DNA from: Falciphora oryzae
Lineage: Eukaryota > Ascomycota > Sordariomycetes > Magnaporthales > Magnaporthaceae
Length of the DNA: 64,000 nucleotides
NCBI GenBank assembly: GCA_000733355.1
Contig: JNVV01000001.1
Location: 4,242,069 to 4,306,068 of the forward strand
Reading direction: 5' to 3'
Shown piece by piece: positions 36,301 through 45,742 of this stretch (position 1 is its first letter; every line of letters begins with the position of its first letter). Both the position numbers and the translations under genes were made by a program. Below the pieces are notes generated by a model. That model saw nothing but the letters and a program-made list of their open reading frames with translations. It ran no database searches and was not told where the DNA came from.

Positions 36301-38543
36301 CGCCTGCCGCTTCCCTTCGTGTGATGCTGCTACCAACAAGTTCCGGAGCACCAGTGAGCGTGCTGCTCACGAAGCCACCCACGCACCGACTTTTCCATGT
36401 CTCGAGTCTGGCTGCCAGTACCCGCCATTCACATCTGGGAATTCGCTGCGTAAACACCAGTTGGAGATTCACGAATTCGGAGGACTCCGAAACGTCAATC
36501 GAGATCTTCTGAAGCAGGTCTGCCCAGCACCGATGCTAGATCGTGTGAAGGTCAAGGCCGTCAACGGTGTCATAAAGCTCAAGAAACAGGCTCCCCGGCA
36601 TAGTAATCCGGGTAACTGGAAAGATGGCGGTATTATTGACTGTACGCAGCCCCCTCCCCTCTCTAGCTGGACACTCTCCTCGGGACTTGTGATGGCTGAT
36701 ATGGGATCACCTCACGTAACTTGCAGCCGACTCCAAGGAGTCCAAAGCAAATTCCTTTAGCGTGACTGCGGCGTCTCCGGGCCCAATAGTCAACCTCCTA
36801 GACGACAGTGCGCACGAAACCTTTGCGACCGGCTATCCCTTTGAAGATTATATGGATATCACGCAGTGCAAGCACTGCAAAAATAGCATCCTTGCAACGG
36901 CCGCCAAAGCGCACATCGCCGACTGCTTGCGGCTTAAAAAGGAAAGGGCGCAGCGCAAAAAGGAGGCTCGGGCGGCCCGCGAGCGGGCAAAAAAGCGGAA
37001 AGCCGACGAGGACCCAAAGGACGAGCTAAAGCTTAAAGTGGCGAAACCCAAAGGCCCCGTCGATGTAGAAAGACAATGTGGTGTTATCATACATACGGGC
37101 CAACCCTGCGCGAGGTCTCTTACGTGCAAAACCCATAGCATGGGTGCTAAGCGCGCGGTCCCTGGGCGGTCACTGCCGTACGATATGCTGCTCGCGGCAT
37201 ACCAGAAGAACCAGGCGAAGCAGCAGAGTAAGTTTCCCAGCCGGCTAAGTTACGTCGGCTACATTTACAGCCGGAATCAAATTGCTAACTGGGTTACATG
37301 TTTTTGCAGAGGCGGCACTCGATGCCAACACACCCTTGGAAGACGAGGACGAGGAGACGGATACGAAAGCAGGAAACGGCTTTTAACAGCAGGAGGAGGG
37401 TACAAGTCGGCAAGAGAGGAAAAGGGAGGCTTGACCGAGACCACCCAATCATCCCGAGACGAAATCCATAACGCGGATCATAAGCCGCTCCTCGACTGGT
37501 ATCTAAGTCCGGATGGACCCTGGACAGCCGGCAAAACAGCTGGAGCGGGCCAGGCACCTGAAAAGCCGCCAGAGGAGAAGGCAATGGCGGACGTGTTCGG
37601 CCACCAACCGTCCCAAGACAGAACCGATACGGCTATTAATCCGCTCCTCGAATATTTTATGCAAAATGGGCCATGGGCGGGCTTGGGAGGCAGGGGGCTC
37701 CGGCCCCCTGATGAGCCGCCAGAGGAGAGGGAGGTGACGGACGTGTTCAGAGACCAATTATTCCGTCCCGGCCTCGCGATCGTAGCGTCGGCACCGTCGC
37801 CGGACACAACAAGCAGCCAACAAGCAGCCTCGCCAACGAATGAGCTCTTTGCGAAGAGGCTCCAGGCCGCCAACAGCCAGCACATGTCGTCCGTCACTGG
37901 TAGCATGTCGCACGACCGATCCCCTTTCAGGAACGGCACGCCGCTGGCGCAGCCCCACAGACCAACGGAGCACTCTGATGGTCCCATCGTCCAAGAGGAC
38001 AGCCGAATGCAGGTGGGACGCCGAGTCTCCAGAGATGCAGAGGAGGATTTATTGCACCAGGGCCGAGTGCAAGAGGGAAATCCAGCAGACGCGCATCTGC
38101 ATGGGGAATTGCGGCCGCAGCAGCGTCAAGGTGCAGCAACACCACCGCCAGCGGTAGAGACACGACAGCCATCTGCGCCGCTACCGCCACAATTGGAGAG
38201 GCACATAACAAACGCGTGGCGTCAGGTCTGCGCCGATCAGCCTATAGCGAGGTATGCCGATATGTCGCTTGCGCGTGACTACTTCCGGGATATGTTACCA
38301 ATCCTCGTAAAACAGAGCGGTGGGATGGGAATAAGGAGCGTAACAGATAAAATGTTGGCCGATCTTGGTATTAGAAGCGTGAGCTTGGCAGTGTTCAGCA
38401 ATCCCGACTTTTACAGGCCAAGGGGCGGCCTTGACCTCGGTAACTCAGCGAAGAAGGGAAGGCCAACTTCGGAGGACATACAGTCTTTGAAACAACAGTG
38501 GGCTTTGGGGGTGAGAAAGGTCCGAAGCTTCACTGCAAGATAA
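33393..38543 (+). CDS. NLR-like NACHT/C2H2 protein fused in frame to an Sgf73-like SAGA subunit
   Basis: Exons: 33393-33710, 33791-33983, 34053-35042, 35108-35219, 35313-35567, 35651-36093, 36156-36641, 36727-37227, then either 37310-37386 (stop; 1124 residues) or 37390-38543 (1483 residues). Order of parts: a helical N-terminal domain of the type found in fungal NLRs (about 1-185); NACHT NTPase with P-loop GGPGTGKS at about 300-307 and Walker [10 protein letters not shown] near 395; a helical/winged region; two C2H2 fingers (C821, C826, H842, H846; C852, C857, H871, H876). Then, with no stop or new start needed, come Sgf73 landmarks: IKLKK...GNWKDGG, a C-x2-C-x11-H-x3-C finger (980-999) and a SCA7 domain (C1050, C1060, C1066, H1069). 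The first intron is GC-AG; the others are GT-AG, several with clear branch points. It plausibly acts as a signal-sensing STAND NTPase carrying a chromatin-complex bait or effector; that function is inference. The Sgf73 part could be a separate transcript from ATG 36533. Confidence 0.68.
36533..37227 (+). other. Sgf73/ataxin-7-like module within the NLR-like gene
   Basis: From an internal ATG at 36533 (MLDRVKVK), through the intron 36642-36726, to the end of the SCA7 domain. Known Sgf73 anchors the H2B deubiquitinase module (with Ubp8, Sgf11 and Sus1) to SAGA: the N-terminal zinc finger sits in the deubiquitinase, and the SCA7 region is the central conserved block. Both blocks keep all their zinc ligands here, and the block [18 protein letters not shown] is nearly family-perfect, so this is not a decayed fragment. 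The lysine/arginine-rich helix after the first finger ([17 protein letters not shown]) is also retained. Confidence 0.8.
37228..37389 (+). other. Alternative splice region with one donor and two acceptors
   Basis: Donor GTAAGT at 37228. The near acceptor TTTTTGCAG (ends 37309), with branch TTGCTAACT, gives the Sgf73-typical continuation [14 protein letters not shown] and then a stop at 37384-37386. The far acceptor CTTTTAACAG (ends 37389) restores the frame of a 384-codon tail. Leaving the intron in also keeps the frame open from 36762 to 38543. No GT donor exists between 37310 and 37384 to rescue the near-acceptor form. Confidence 0.55.
37482..37757 (+). repeat. Two degenerate protein repeats in the downstream tail
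   Basis: Two roughly 40-residue units in the tail frame, at about 37482-37607 and 37635-37757. Each follows the order PLL-(D/E)-(W/Y), GPW, PPEE, (A/T)DVF. They are separated by a short acidic/polar linker. A duplicated motif in an otherwise unrecognised tail supports the idea that the tail frame has been translated. Confidence 0.55.
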
Positions 38544-39034
38544 GCTATTAAGAGAGCCCGGAAAGCATTGTCTGGCTTCGATGGCGCTGGGAGGCGCTTG
38601 GTTTTCTCCACAGCGGGCGACTGCAGATTCTGAGCGCCGAGGCTTTGCTCGCACGCGCTACAATCCCTGGGGAGTGAGGCAACACACACACCGACCAATA
38701 TCTTGAATCTCGCCGTGGGAGAAGGAAATCAGATAGGGTCCGCCCGCACTAACATAATGCGTGACCCTGATGCGTCGTCGGCCCCGATGAAGAAGGGCAC
38801 GACGGGGATGATGATGAGGGGTCATCGATCCGTCACCGGCAGAGTTAAGACACAAGTCACGAAGGCGCCATAGAGAATGAGTGTCTCTGGGAATAGAACG
38901 CCTGCAAAAGCTCTAGGAAAGTTCTGAGATATAATGTATAAAGTATAAATAAACCGATGGCTATATAGAGCAAACACGACAGAAAATCCAACAGACAGAA
39001 AGAAAGACCAAGAGGCATTCTTGCCCCTCCAAGG
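38544..39034. other. Convergent 3' flanks, no gene seen
   Basis: About 490 nt between the tail of the NLR-like gene and the 3' end of the rhodopsin/MFS gene. AT-rich sequence near 38930-38950 (TATAATGTATAAAGTATAAATAAA) could serve in 3'-end formation. Confidence 0.55.
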
Positions 39035-42000
39035 TCAAGTAGGCCCTCCCTGAGCCTGGGTATTACTACTAGTGGGAGACCGCTCTTCGCAGAACCTTGC
39101 CGCCGACGGCGTCGACGGGGCCATGGTCGTGGCCTCGCTCGCCCTCCTATCGTCGCCATCCCCGGGCGACCGTCCCCCCTCGCTCTCCCGCCCGGAGCTC
39201 CCGATGCCCCTTTTTAATCTCTCAATTATGCCTCCTCCCCCGTGTCCTTCCTCCACGGACGGGCCGCCCGCCGTCGTCGCCATGGAGAAGTGCCTGGACC
39301 GCCGCCTGCGCGCGAGCAGGTCGTTGACGTCCTCCTCGGCGCGCGAGGCAGCGTCCGGCTCGCGGTCCTCGGGCCTGTCCTCGCCCGGGTCGACGAGCGT
39401 GCGCGCGTCGCGCGAGACGCCCAGGAAGACGGGGTACGCGAGGGTGAGGCACGTCAGGGCCGCGACGACAATGAACGCCGTCTGGATCCCCGCGCCGGCG
39501 CTGACGATGGCGTGCATGACGAACGGCCAGAAGGCCGGGCCCGACGCGCCCATGGTGAGCCAGGCGGCAGCGAGCTTGGTGCGCCTGCCCTGGCCGCGCA
39601 GGCCGAGCGAGAAGATGAGGGGCCAGGCGGGGCCCTCGGCGAGGAAGAAGAGGACGATGGGCGCGGCGATGACGTCGGGCGGGCTGCCGCGGCGGAGGGC
39701 GATGATGGCGACGGCGAGCGCGAGCTGCGCCGTCACCGTGGCCGCCAGCACGGTCCGGGGCGTCGGGAGGAAGCGGGCGCGCGGGTGCCGCGCCGACAGG
39801 TACGCGAGCCCGCCCGCCGCGAAGCGGGACACGGCAAAGGCCGTGTGGGCGACCACCATGTAGTTGGACACGGACAGCGCCATCATGTCGTCCGGAGAAG
39901 GATTTTGCAGATCGTTCCCGGTGCTGCCTGACGTGCCCGTTGTCAGTGCCGAAGCCGCCGGTGGCGTAGATGGCGGTGAGACACTGAAGGCATTTTGTGG
40001 CGGCAACAGGGCTAGGACGAGATCCTTGAAGTAGATGCTCATGCTCTCCTGAGCGGCCACATATGTCCACTGTGCGATGACGGCAAGTATTATGCAGACG
40101 GTCGCGAGGCGAAGACCACCGATGCTTCGCTTTTTGGGGTCCACCGGCAGCTGCTCGGCCGCCTTCTCGAGCTCGCCGTCCGTCACTTCGGGGATGGGGA
40201 TGTAGTAGAACAGCAGCGCGAGGGCGACGCAGAGCAGGGTGACGGAGAGGTAGGTCCACTGCACGTCGATGAGGACCAGGGAATCGGCCGTGTTCTGGCG
40301 CGACGATACGCTAGAGAAGTAGACGTGCTGGGCCAGCAAGCCGCTGAGCACGCTGCCGACGGCCTGGACGCCCTGGGCCAGGCACAGACGCATCTCGGCG
40401 TAGGCGGGAGGGCCGCATAGGGCGAGGAACGGGTTGGCGGCTGTTTCGAGCACTGCCAGGCCGAAGCCGACGACGAAGTTGCATATCATGAAGCCCGGGA
40501 ACGAGGCTAAGACTGCAGCAGGCCAGAACATGATGGTGCCGACGCCGTAGATGCACAGGCCCAACATGAAGGTGGCCTTGAAACCGCCGATGGACTCGTG
40601 CGAGGCGTGGTGCCTAGCCGCGCCGTGCCGTGACCGGTGGTGTTCGTCATGCCGTAGGATCCAGACACCGACGACGAGGGGTCCAAAGAAGTAGCCGCCA
40701 CCAAAATAGATGCTAGTCAGGCCCAGCGTCATGGTCGTGCTCATATCGGCAACCATGGCAGCGACGTTGTTGAGAGTGCCGAGTAGGCCATATGAAACCC
40801 CCCACATTAGGAAGAGGACCGTAACGAGCGTGCAGTATTTCCACGAGTCTGACACCGACGTCCGGAGCGCGCTTTTGGGTCGCTTGATGTTGACAAAGCC
40901 AAAGTAGACCGATGTCTCGTAGCCGTTAGCCGACCCATACGTCGCCACCGTCCCATGGTGACGCTGGACGCGCCTGATGCTACTGCTGCTATCCCGCCTG
41001 CCAGGCCCAGTCCCTGAGGCCCCAGGGTGCCCTAGGAAGTCCGCGAAGGTAAGTTGCTCGTTATCATCCTGCTGCTGTTGTTGCTGCTGTCCATCGCCTG
41101 CCCTGGGGGAGTTGCTGCCGCTGCCGTTCGGTCGCTGGGGATCGTGCGAGGTCGGTGGCACTTGCAGACCGTTGGAGGCACCGAAGGTAACCTGCCTGGG
41201 GGAGAGGGCCACGTCCTTGTCCTGGCTGCGCTGGGTCGAGCGGCTGGTACCGTCTGGGTCGACGAGCATGGCCGGGAGGATCCTCATGATAAGCGGCTTC
41301 AGAGTCGGGATGCACGCACAAGCGATGCCCACGTTGACCTCGACCGCAGACCACATGAGGGACAGCGAGGCGTTCCAGCTGAACTCGGGTGAGCCGCCGT
41401 AGATGGCGTTCTCGTCGGATGACGGCGTGGTCGGGACATAGCTGATGGCCTGCTGTAGATAGTAAATCCTGACAACATCAACGATGGTGACAAACACACC
41501 GAGGGCGAAGGTGATGACTAGAATGGTCTTTTGGCGGGGAGGTAGCCTCATGCTGGTCAGGACGGGCATAGGGAGGGTCAGGATGGCCACATCGGTGACA
41601 ATGTTGATCGGGGCGGAGCATATGAAAACGGTAAGGAGGGGGATGCAGACGGGGCGGAAGGGCACGTCGTCAAAGGCGGCGTAGATTGGTTTGCACTGGA
41701 AGATGTTGATGAAGGTGAGGATGGTGCCGGCCAAGTTGACGATGGCAAGCACGACGTACGAGGCCAGGCGGAGCAGCGGCTTCGTGTTCTTGGATAGCCT
41801 GAGGTAGAAGATGAGAATTGAGGTCTTTGTGGCCATGAGAGCCGGGTTGTAGAGGATGGAGAAGGCATATTCGGCGCGGCGCAGACTGGGGCGGTCCTCT
41901 GGGCGGATGTTTTCGTCGTAGCGACCCAGGCCCACGCGCGTGCCCCAGCTGATGGCAAAGGAGAGGCCGAAGGCGAGGAACCAGGCGACGACGACGGAGC

Positions 42001-42160
42001 CGTCGTCCCAGCTGAAGCGGCGCACGATGCCGATGCGGCTGACCAGCCTCGCAATCACAAACACGCTGGCCAGGCACAGCGTCGCGACGGTGACGCCGAA
42101 GACAGCAGGGCCGCGGTCCGGAACACCGTTGACCTTGACCGCGAAGCCTAGGCCCGACAT
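39035..42160 (-). CDS. Fusion of rhodopsin/PTH11-like domain and fucose-permease-like MFS transporter
   Basis: A single uninterrupted exon, 1041 residues. Residues about 15-300 are a seven-helix domain of the fungal integral-membrane rhodopsin-like type, with a FSWDD loop, YNPALMATKTSILIFYLRL in the third helix region, and the last helix ending CIPTLKPLI. Residues 300-440 are a polar linker with a seven-Gln run and Ser/Arg patches. From about 441 a complete MFS fold follows (TLVTVLFLMWGVSYGLLGTL) with the ETAANPFLALCG signature of the FHS (L-fucose/glucose/galactose permease) family. It is interrupted by a central loop and ends in a charged C-terminal tail of about 110 residues. No stop, start or intron separates the halves. 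Possible role: a sensor-transporter at the plasma membrane; substrate and signal are unknown. The alternative, two genes miscalled as one, is weakened by the absence of splice or stop signals. Confidence 0.83.
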   Translation of the reverse strand: MSGLGFAVKVNGVPDRGPAVFGVTVATLCLASVFVIARLVSRIGIVRRFSWDDGSVVVAWFLAFGLSFAISWGTRVGLGRYDENIRPEDRPSLRRAEYAFSILYNPALMATKTSILIFYLRLSKNTKPLLRLASYVVLAIVNLAGTILTFINIFQCKPIYAAFDDVPFRPVCIPLLTVFICSAPINIVTDVAILTLPMPVLTSMRLPPRQKTILVITFALGVFVTIVDVVRIYYLQQAISYVPTTPSSDENAIYGGSPEFSWNASLSLMWSAVEVNVGIACACIPTLKPLIMRILPAMLVDPDGTSRSTQRSQDKDVALSPRQVTFGASNGLQVPPTSHDPQRPNGSGSNSPRAGDGQQQQQQQDDNEQLTFADFLGHPGASGTGPGRRDSSSSIRRVQRHHGTVATYGSANGYETSVYFGFVNIKRPKSALRTSVSDSWKYCTLVTVLFLMWGVSYGLLGTLNNVAAMVADMSTTMTLGLTSIYFGGGYFFGPLVVGVWILRHDEHHRSRHGAARHHASHESIGGFKATFMLGLCIYGVGTIMFWPAAVLASFPGFMICNFVVGFGLAVLETAANPFLALCGPPAYAEMRLCLAQGVQAVGSVLSGLLAQHVYFSSVSSRQNTADSLVLIDVQWTYLSVTLLCVALALLFYYIPIPEVTDGELEKAAEQLPVDPKKRSIGGLRLATVCIILAVIAQWTYVAAQESMSIYFKDLVLALLPPQNAFSVSPPSTPPAASALTTGTSGSTGNDLQNPSPDDMMALSVSNYMVVAHTAFAVSRFAAGGLAYLSARHPRARFLPTPRTVLAATVTAQLALAVAIIALRRGSPPDVIAAPIVLFFLAEGPAWPLIFSLGLRGQGRRTKLAAAWLTMGASGPAFWPFVMHAIVSAGAGIQTAFIVVAALTCLTLAYPVFLGVSRDARTLVDPGEDRPEDREPDAASRAEEDVNDLLARRRRSRHFSMATTAGGPSVEEGHGGGGIIERLKRGIGSSGRESEGGRSPGDGDDRRASEATTMAPSTPSAARFCEERSPTSSNTQAQGGPT

Positions 42161-45100
42161 TGCTGTCTGGTGACGCGCCAGGGGCGCACGAGTCGTCGGG
42201 CGGGCGAAGAGACCCTGGCTCTTTTCACGGTCGGGAGAGCCCAGGTCATGTATTATTTAAGAAAAGGGAAATTGTGGTCACCCCGAGGTCCATGATAGCT
42301 AGCTAGCTCCTAAGGGGCGACGGCATGGAGCAGTGAGTGGGTGCGTATGGCGTAACCACGGGACGGGCCTCCTGAGGTTCAGCGAACTAGCAAGGGCCGG
42401 TGTGGCGGCGTCGGCGGGTAGTGGTGTGCGTGCCGGGGCCGATATCTCTCGTGAAATTGGGGTCGTTTCGATCGTGCCTCTATGAGCGAATCTGCGCCAC
42501 GGGCGAGAAAAAAAAAAAAAGGTTCGGGGGCCTGGGCGTGGTTTGCTGTGCGGGCCAAAAAGTTGGAGCTCGCTCGTTCATCGGCAGCCACGTCAGCTGA
42601 TGGGAGGGCAGCTCACAGGTCTGGGCGATGGCCCAGAGCGGTAGGAAATTATACAGGAAATACGTCTAATGCAGGTGGCGGCCAGGGGATGACGTTGGAA
42701 CCGTGTCCCACGGGGATGGGCTCGGATGGGGGCAGCTATGGGACGAAAGGATGCCGACTCCCAAGACAAGTGCTAAACCAGCCCTGACCAAGGGACCCTT
42801 TCTGCAAGGATGGCAGACAGGCCTTGTGTTTCTCCTGGGGTCGACCCCGCTCGTGTTTCTCAGCGCCGGAGGACGGCAAGCAGCTCCTTCGCGCACGAAG
42901 GGAACGGCTGGAAAGGCTATCGGCAGATGGCTGAAAGCGTGTTGGGAGAGGTGGAAGGGGAAGAGAGGAGCTTTAAGGTTGGCCCTAGTTGGGCCCTGGA
43001 GGAGGAGGAAAGGCTTGGAGACATGCCCCAGATTCCAGATCTTGGATCTGCCTGTGGTTCGCGCAGGACGAAGAGTCCTTTGGAACCAAGGGACGGGGAG
43101 AGGATGGGAAAAGCAAAGTTAAAGAAGCGGACATGCAAACAAGTCGGCAAGCCGTCTTGGACCGCCAGGTTGGAGGTGGAGGGCACAGGGTTGTGGCCCC
43201 TCCACTTCCCCGGTTATTACTATTACTATTCGTACTAGTAGTTGGGCGGGCGAGCTTTTTTTGCGGGATAAACAGACCCAAGAAAGAAAGAAAAAAAAAA
43301 GCCGTTGTTGCGACCCATGGATGGGCGGCTCGAGGGCATCCTTCCTCCGCAACCCGGCTTTGTGGGATCTTGGTGGATCAGACCAAAAAAACAAAGGCTG
43401 CGACGCTGACAAGGCGCGTCGCCCGGCCGGCAGAGAAAGGCGGCCCAGAAGCCAGCCCCGCAGTGCTTCCAGGATGCGGTCATGACATAATTGCCCGCCC
43501 AATTCTCCGCGTGCTGCCAGACGGCGCCATGCCAGTCCGGGGCAGTCGTAAAAAGTCGTCAGTCTCGTGTCGTCGGCACTCGGGTGGCACGGTCTAGCGC
43601 CAGCCACAGCCCAAGGGCGCTACAGCTGGCGCGACGTGATTCGCAGCGCGCGACCGCCCCTTTTGGTGGGCTGCTCTGGGGAAGAAAGTTGACTCGCCCG
43701 CTCGTGCGATTCAGAGACGCACGAGCCAATTTCCCCGTTGGCCCTCCCTAGAAGCGATTGGGAAAAAATAAGAGAGGGAGGGCATGGTCGGTCAGCGGAA
43801 AAGGCGGTGATTGTCGGTGAGCGAGCATCATGCTTGAGTCTGCACGTGCTGCCATCGGGTGTGGGTGAGCGAGAGAGCCTGAGTGTGGCAGTGGGTGTGG
43901 GTGCGTTGTCGGTTCGCTGCCCATCCGCCTCGCGGGGGCGAAGAAAAAAAAAATATGTATTCATCGTTCGTCCTTCGTGTTACGGCAGCCAACAATGCGT
44001 TGTATGCAGGCGCAAGGGCAAGGGTCCTCGGGCGCCGGGCGGCAAGCAATGTGGACTCGGCCAAAAGTTGGTCACGATGGCTGGCGCCGCGCTCTTGCTT
44101 TCCAGTCGTCGTCTTTGATCAAAATATGACGCATCAATCCATTTGATTGCCTGCAATGGTCACACCAACCAGCTCAAACTTTTGACCAAGCGGGCACCCG
44201 CTGGGCAGGGACCACGGGCACTGCAAGCGCCCCACAAATGCCTTACACAAGGATTACCCAGTCAGGACCGCACCGTAATGGAAATACAGGCCCTTGGCCG
44301 CGACAAACCCGTCGACATGACCCGACAGACATGAATAGCGACACGAACTCGGAGACACGAGCCAGGCCAGCATGCATCACCCACGCAGCGGGACTGTCGC
44401 GTCACATGGGATCTGCCGCCTTTCGCGTTCCGAATTTCACCGTTGCTCGACTGTCAGGCGATAAGCTTTTTGCGGCTCTGGCCGTGGCCAGGCCTAGAAC
44501 GCCCACAAAGGGGATTCACGTTTGCCGTCTAGCCGGCGCAAGTTGTGGCGCGTTTCCTCTCCATGTTTGCGTCGCGGTCCGGCTCGGAGATTTAGTAGCG
44601 GTGCGCCCCACAGCTTGGGCAACCCTAGTTGACTGTTCGACATCGCAGCCGGGATAAAGACGCGAGAGCACGCAAGACAACCTCGCCGGTCAAATTTCAA
44701 TTGAGTTGATACATGCGTCTTAGACACTGAGCCAGTCGACAAGACAGCTACGGACAAGCTCATCACCACCACTCCAAGTGAAGCCTTCAAAGCCAGTTGC
44801 AATGTGCCAATCCTTTCCATGATAGTCTTCATATTCAATGACAAGATGATTCCGATCAGATCTGTTAGCTCAGCCGTAAGAGCCGAGCAAGGGGGTACAT
44901 TGACAATTCATGATGAAAGCGGCGACAGACAATGACAGCTCCAACAAGTCCCGAGTCGGAGAACTCATCCCAACCCACCCAGGCCCAGCCAAGCGCTTCC
45001 ACGATCAATTCCAATTTGCCCAACTTCCAGCGCGAGGCCAATGCCGTTGATCCTCGCGCCAAGAATGGGAAGCGATCAGACGACGACGATGAGGGGGGAC

Positions 45101-45742
45101 CTGCGGCCAGGCTGTGGTGAAACACGACCAATGCTGACGAACCTGACAGCGAGTCGCGAGGGAGCCGCTTGCCCGCGCGGAAGCCGCCAAGGCCCCCGGG
45201 CCGACGGCCTTCTGCTGCTGCAAGCGCGCGACGACGAGACCAAATCTTGGCAGTAAGTTCACGCGCCCAGGGCGCACGCCGCGCGAGGCCGTACGGGACT
45301 GCCGGTGGTCGTTGGTCCCTTACTCGCCGTCATCCAAGGTCGGGATTTGAAATCCAAGGTTTCGCCACAAGGCTCGAGAGAGCGGCGATATATCTGGCCG
45401 CAATGGACAGGCTGGACGTCGCCTAGGCCGGGTTATAGCCGCGGCTCATTGACGGTCGAATCGCGTGTAGCCAGCTGATGCCCGTTTTGGCAGTGCCTTC
45501 CTGATACCTCCTGAGGGTCGGCTCGACTGTCACGGCTGAGAAACCTGGCAGCAGCGGAGTGGCAACACAGGCTATTGTGCCAGAACTCGCCGACGAGGCG
45601 GCAAGATCGCGGGAGTCCGCGGGGCTGCGCTAGGAGGAGTCGGACCGAGGGATCAGGAGGAGGCACTAGCAGCCGTTTGTTTTATCTATGCCATGTTTAC
45701 ACATTCTAATCGTCAGGCTTAGCCTGAGGCACAAAATACACA
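42161..45742. other. About 3.6 kb without a supported gene
   Basis: Promoter side of the rhodopsin/MFS gene and 3' flank of the amidohydrolase gene. It contains poly-A/T tracts, a TAGCTAGCTAG patch near 42298 and GT-rich stretches near 43860-43900. Chance-open frames only. I found no RNA gene signature. Confidence 0.55.
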
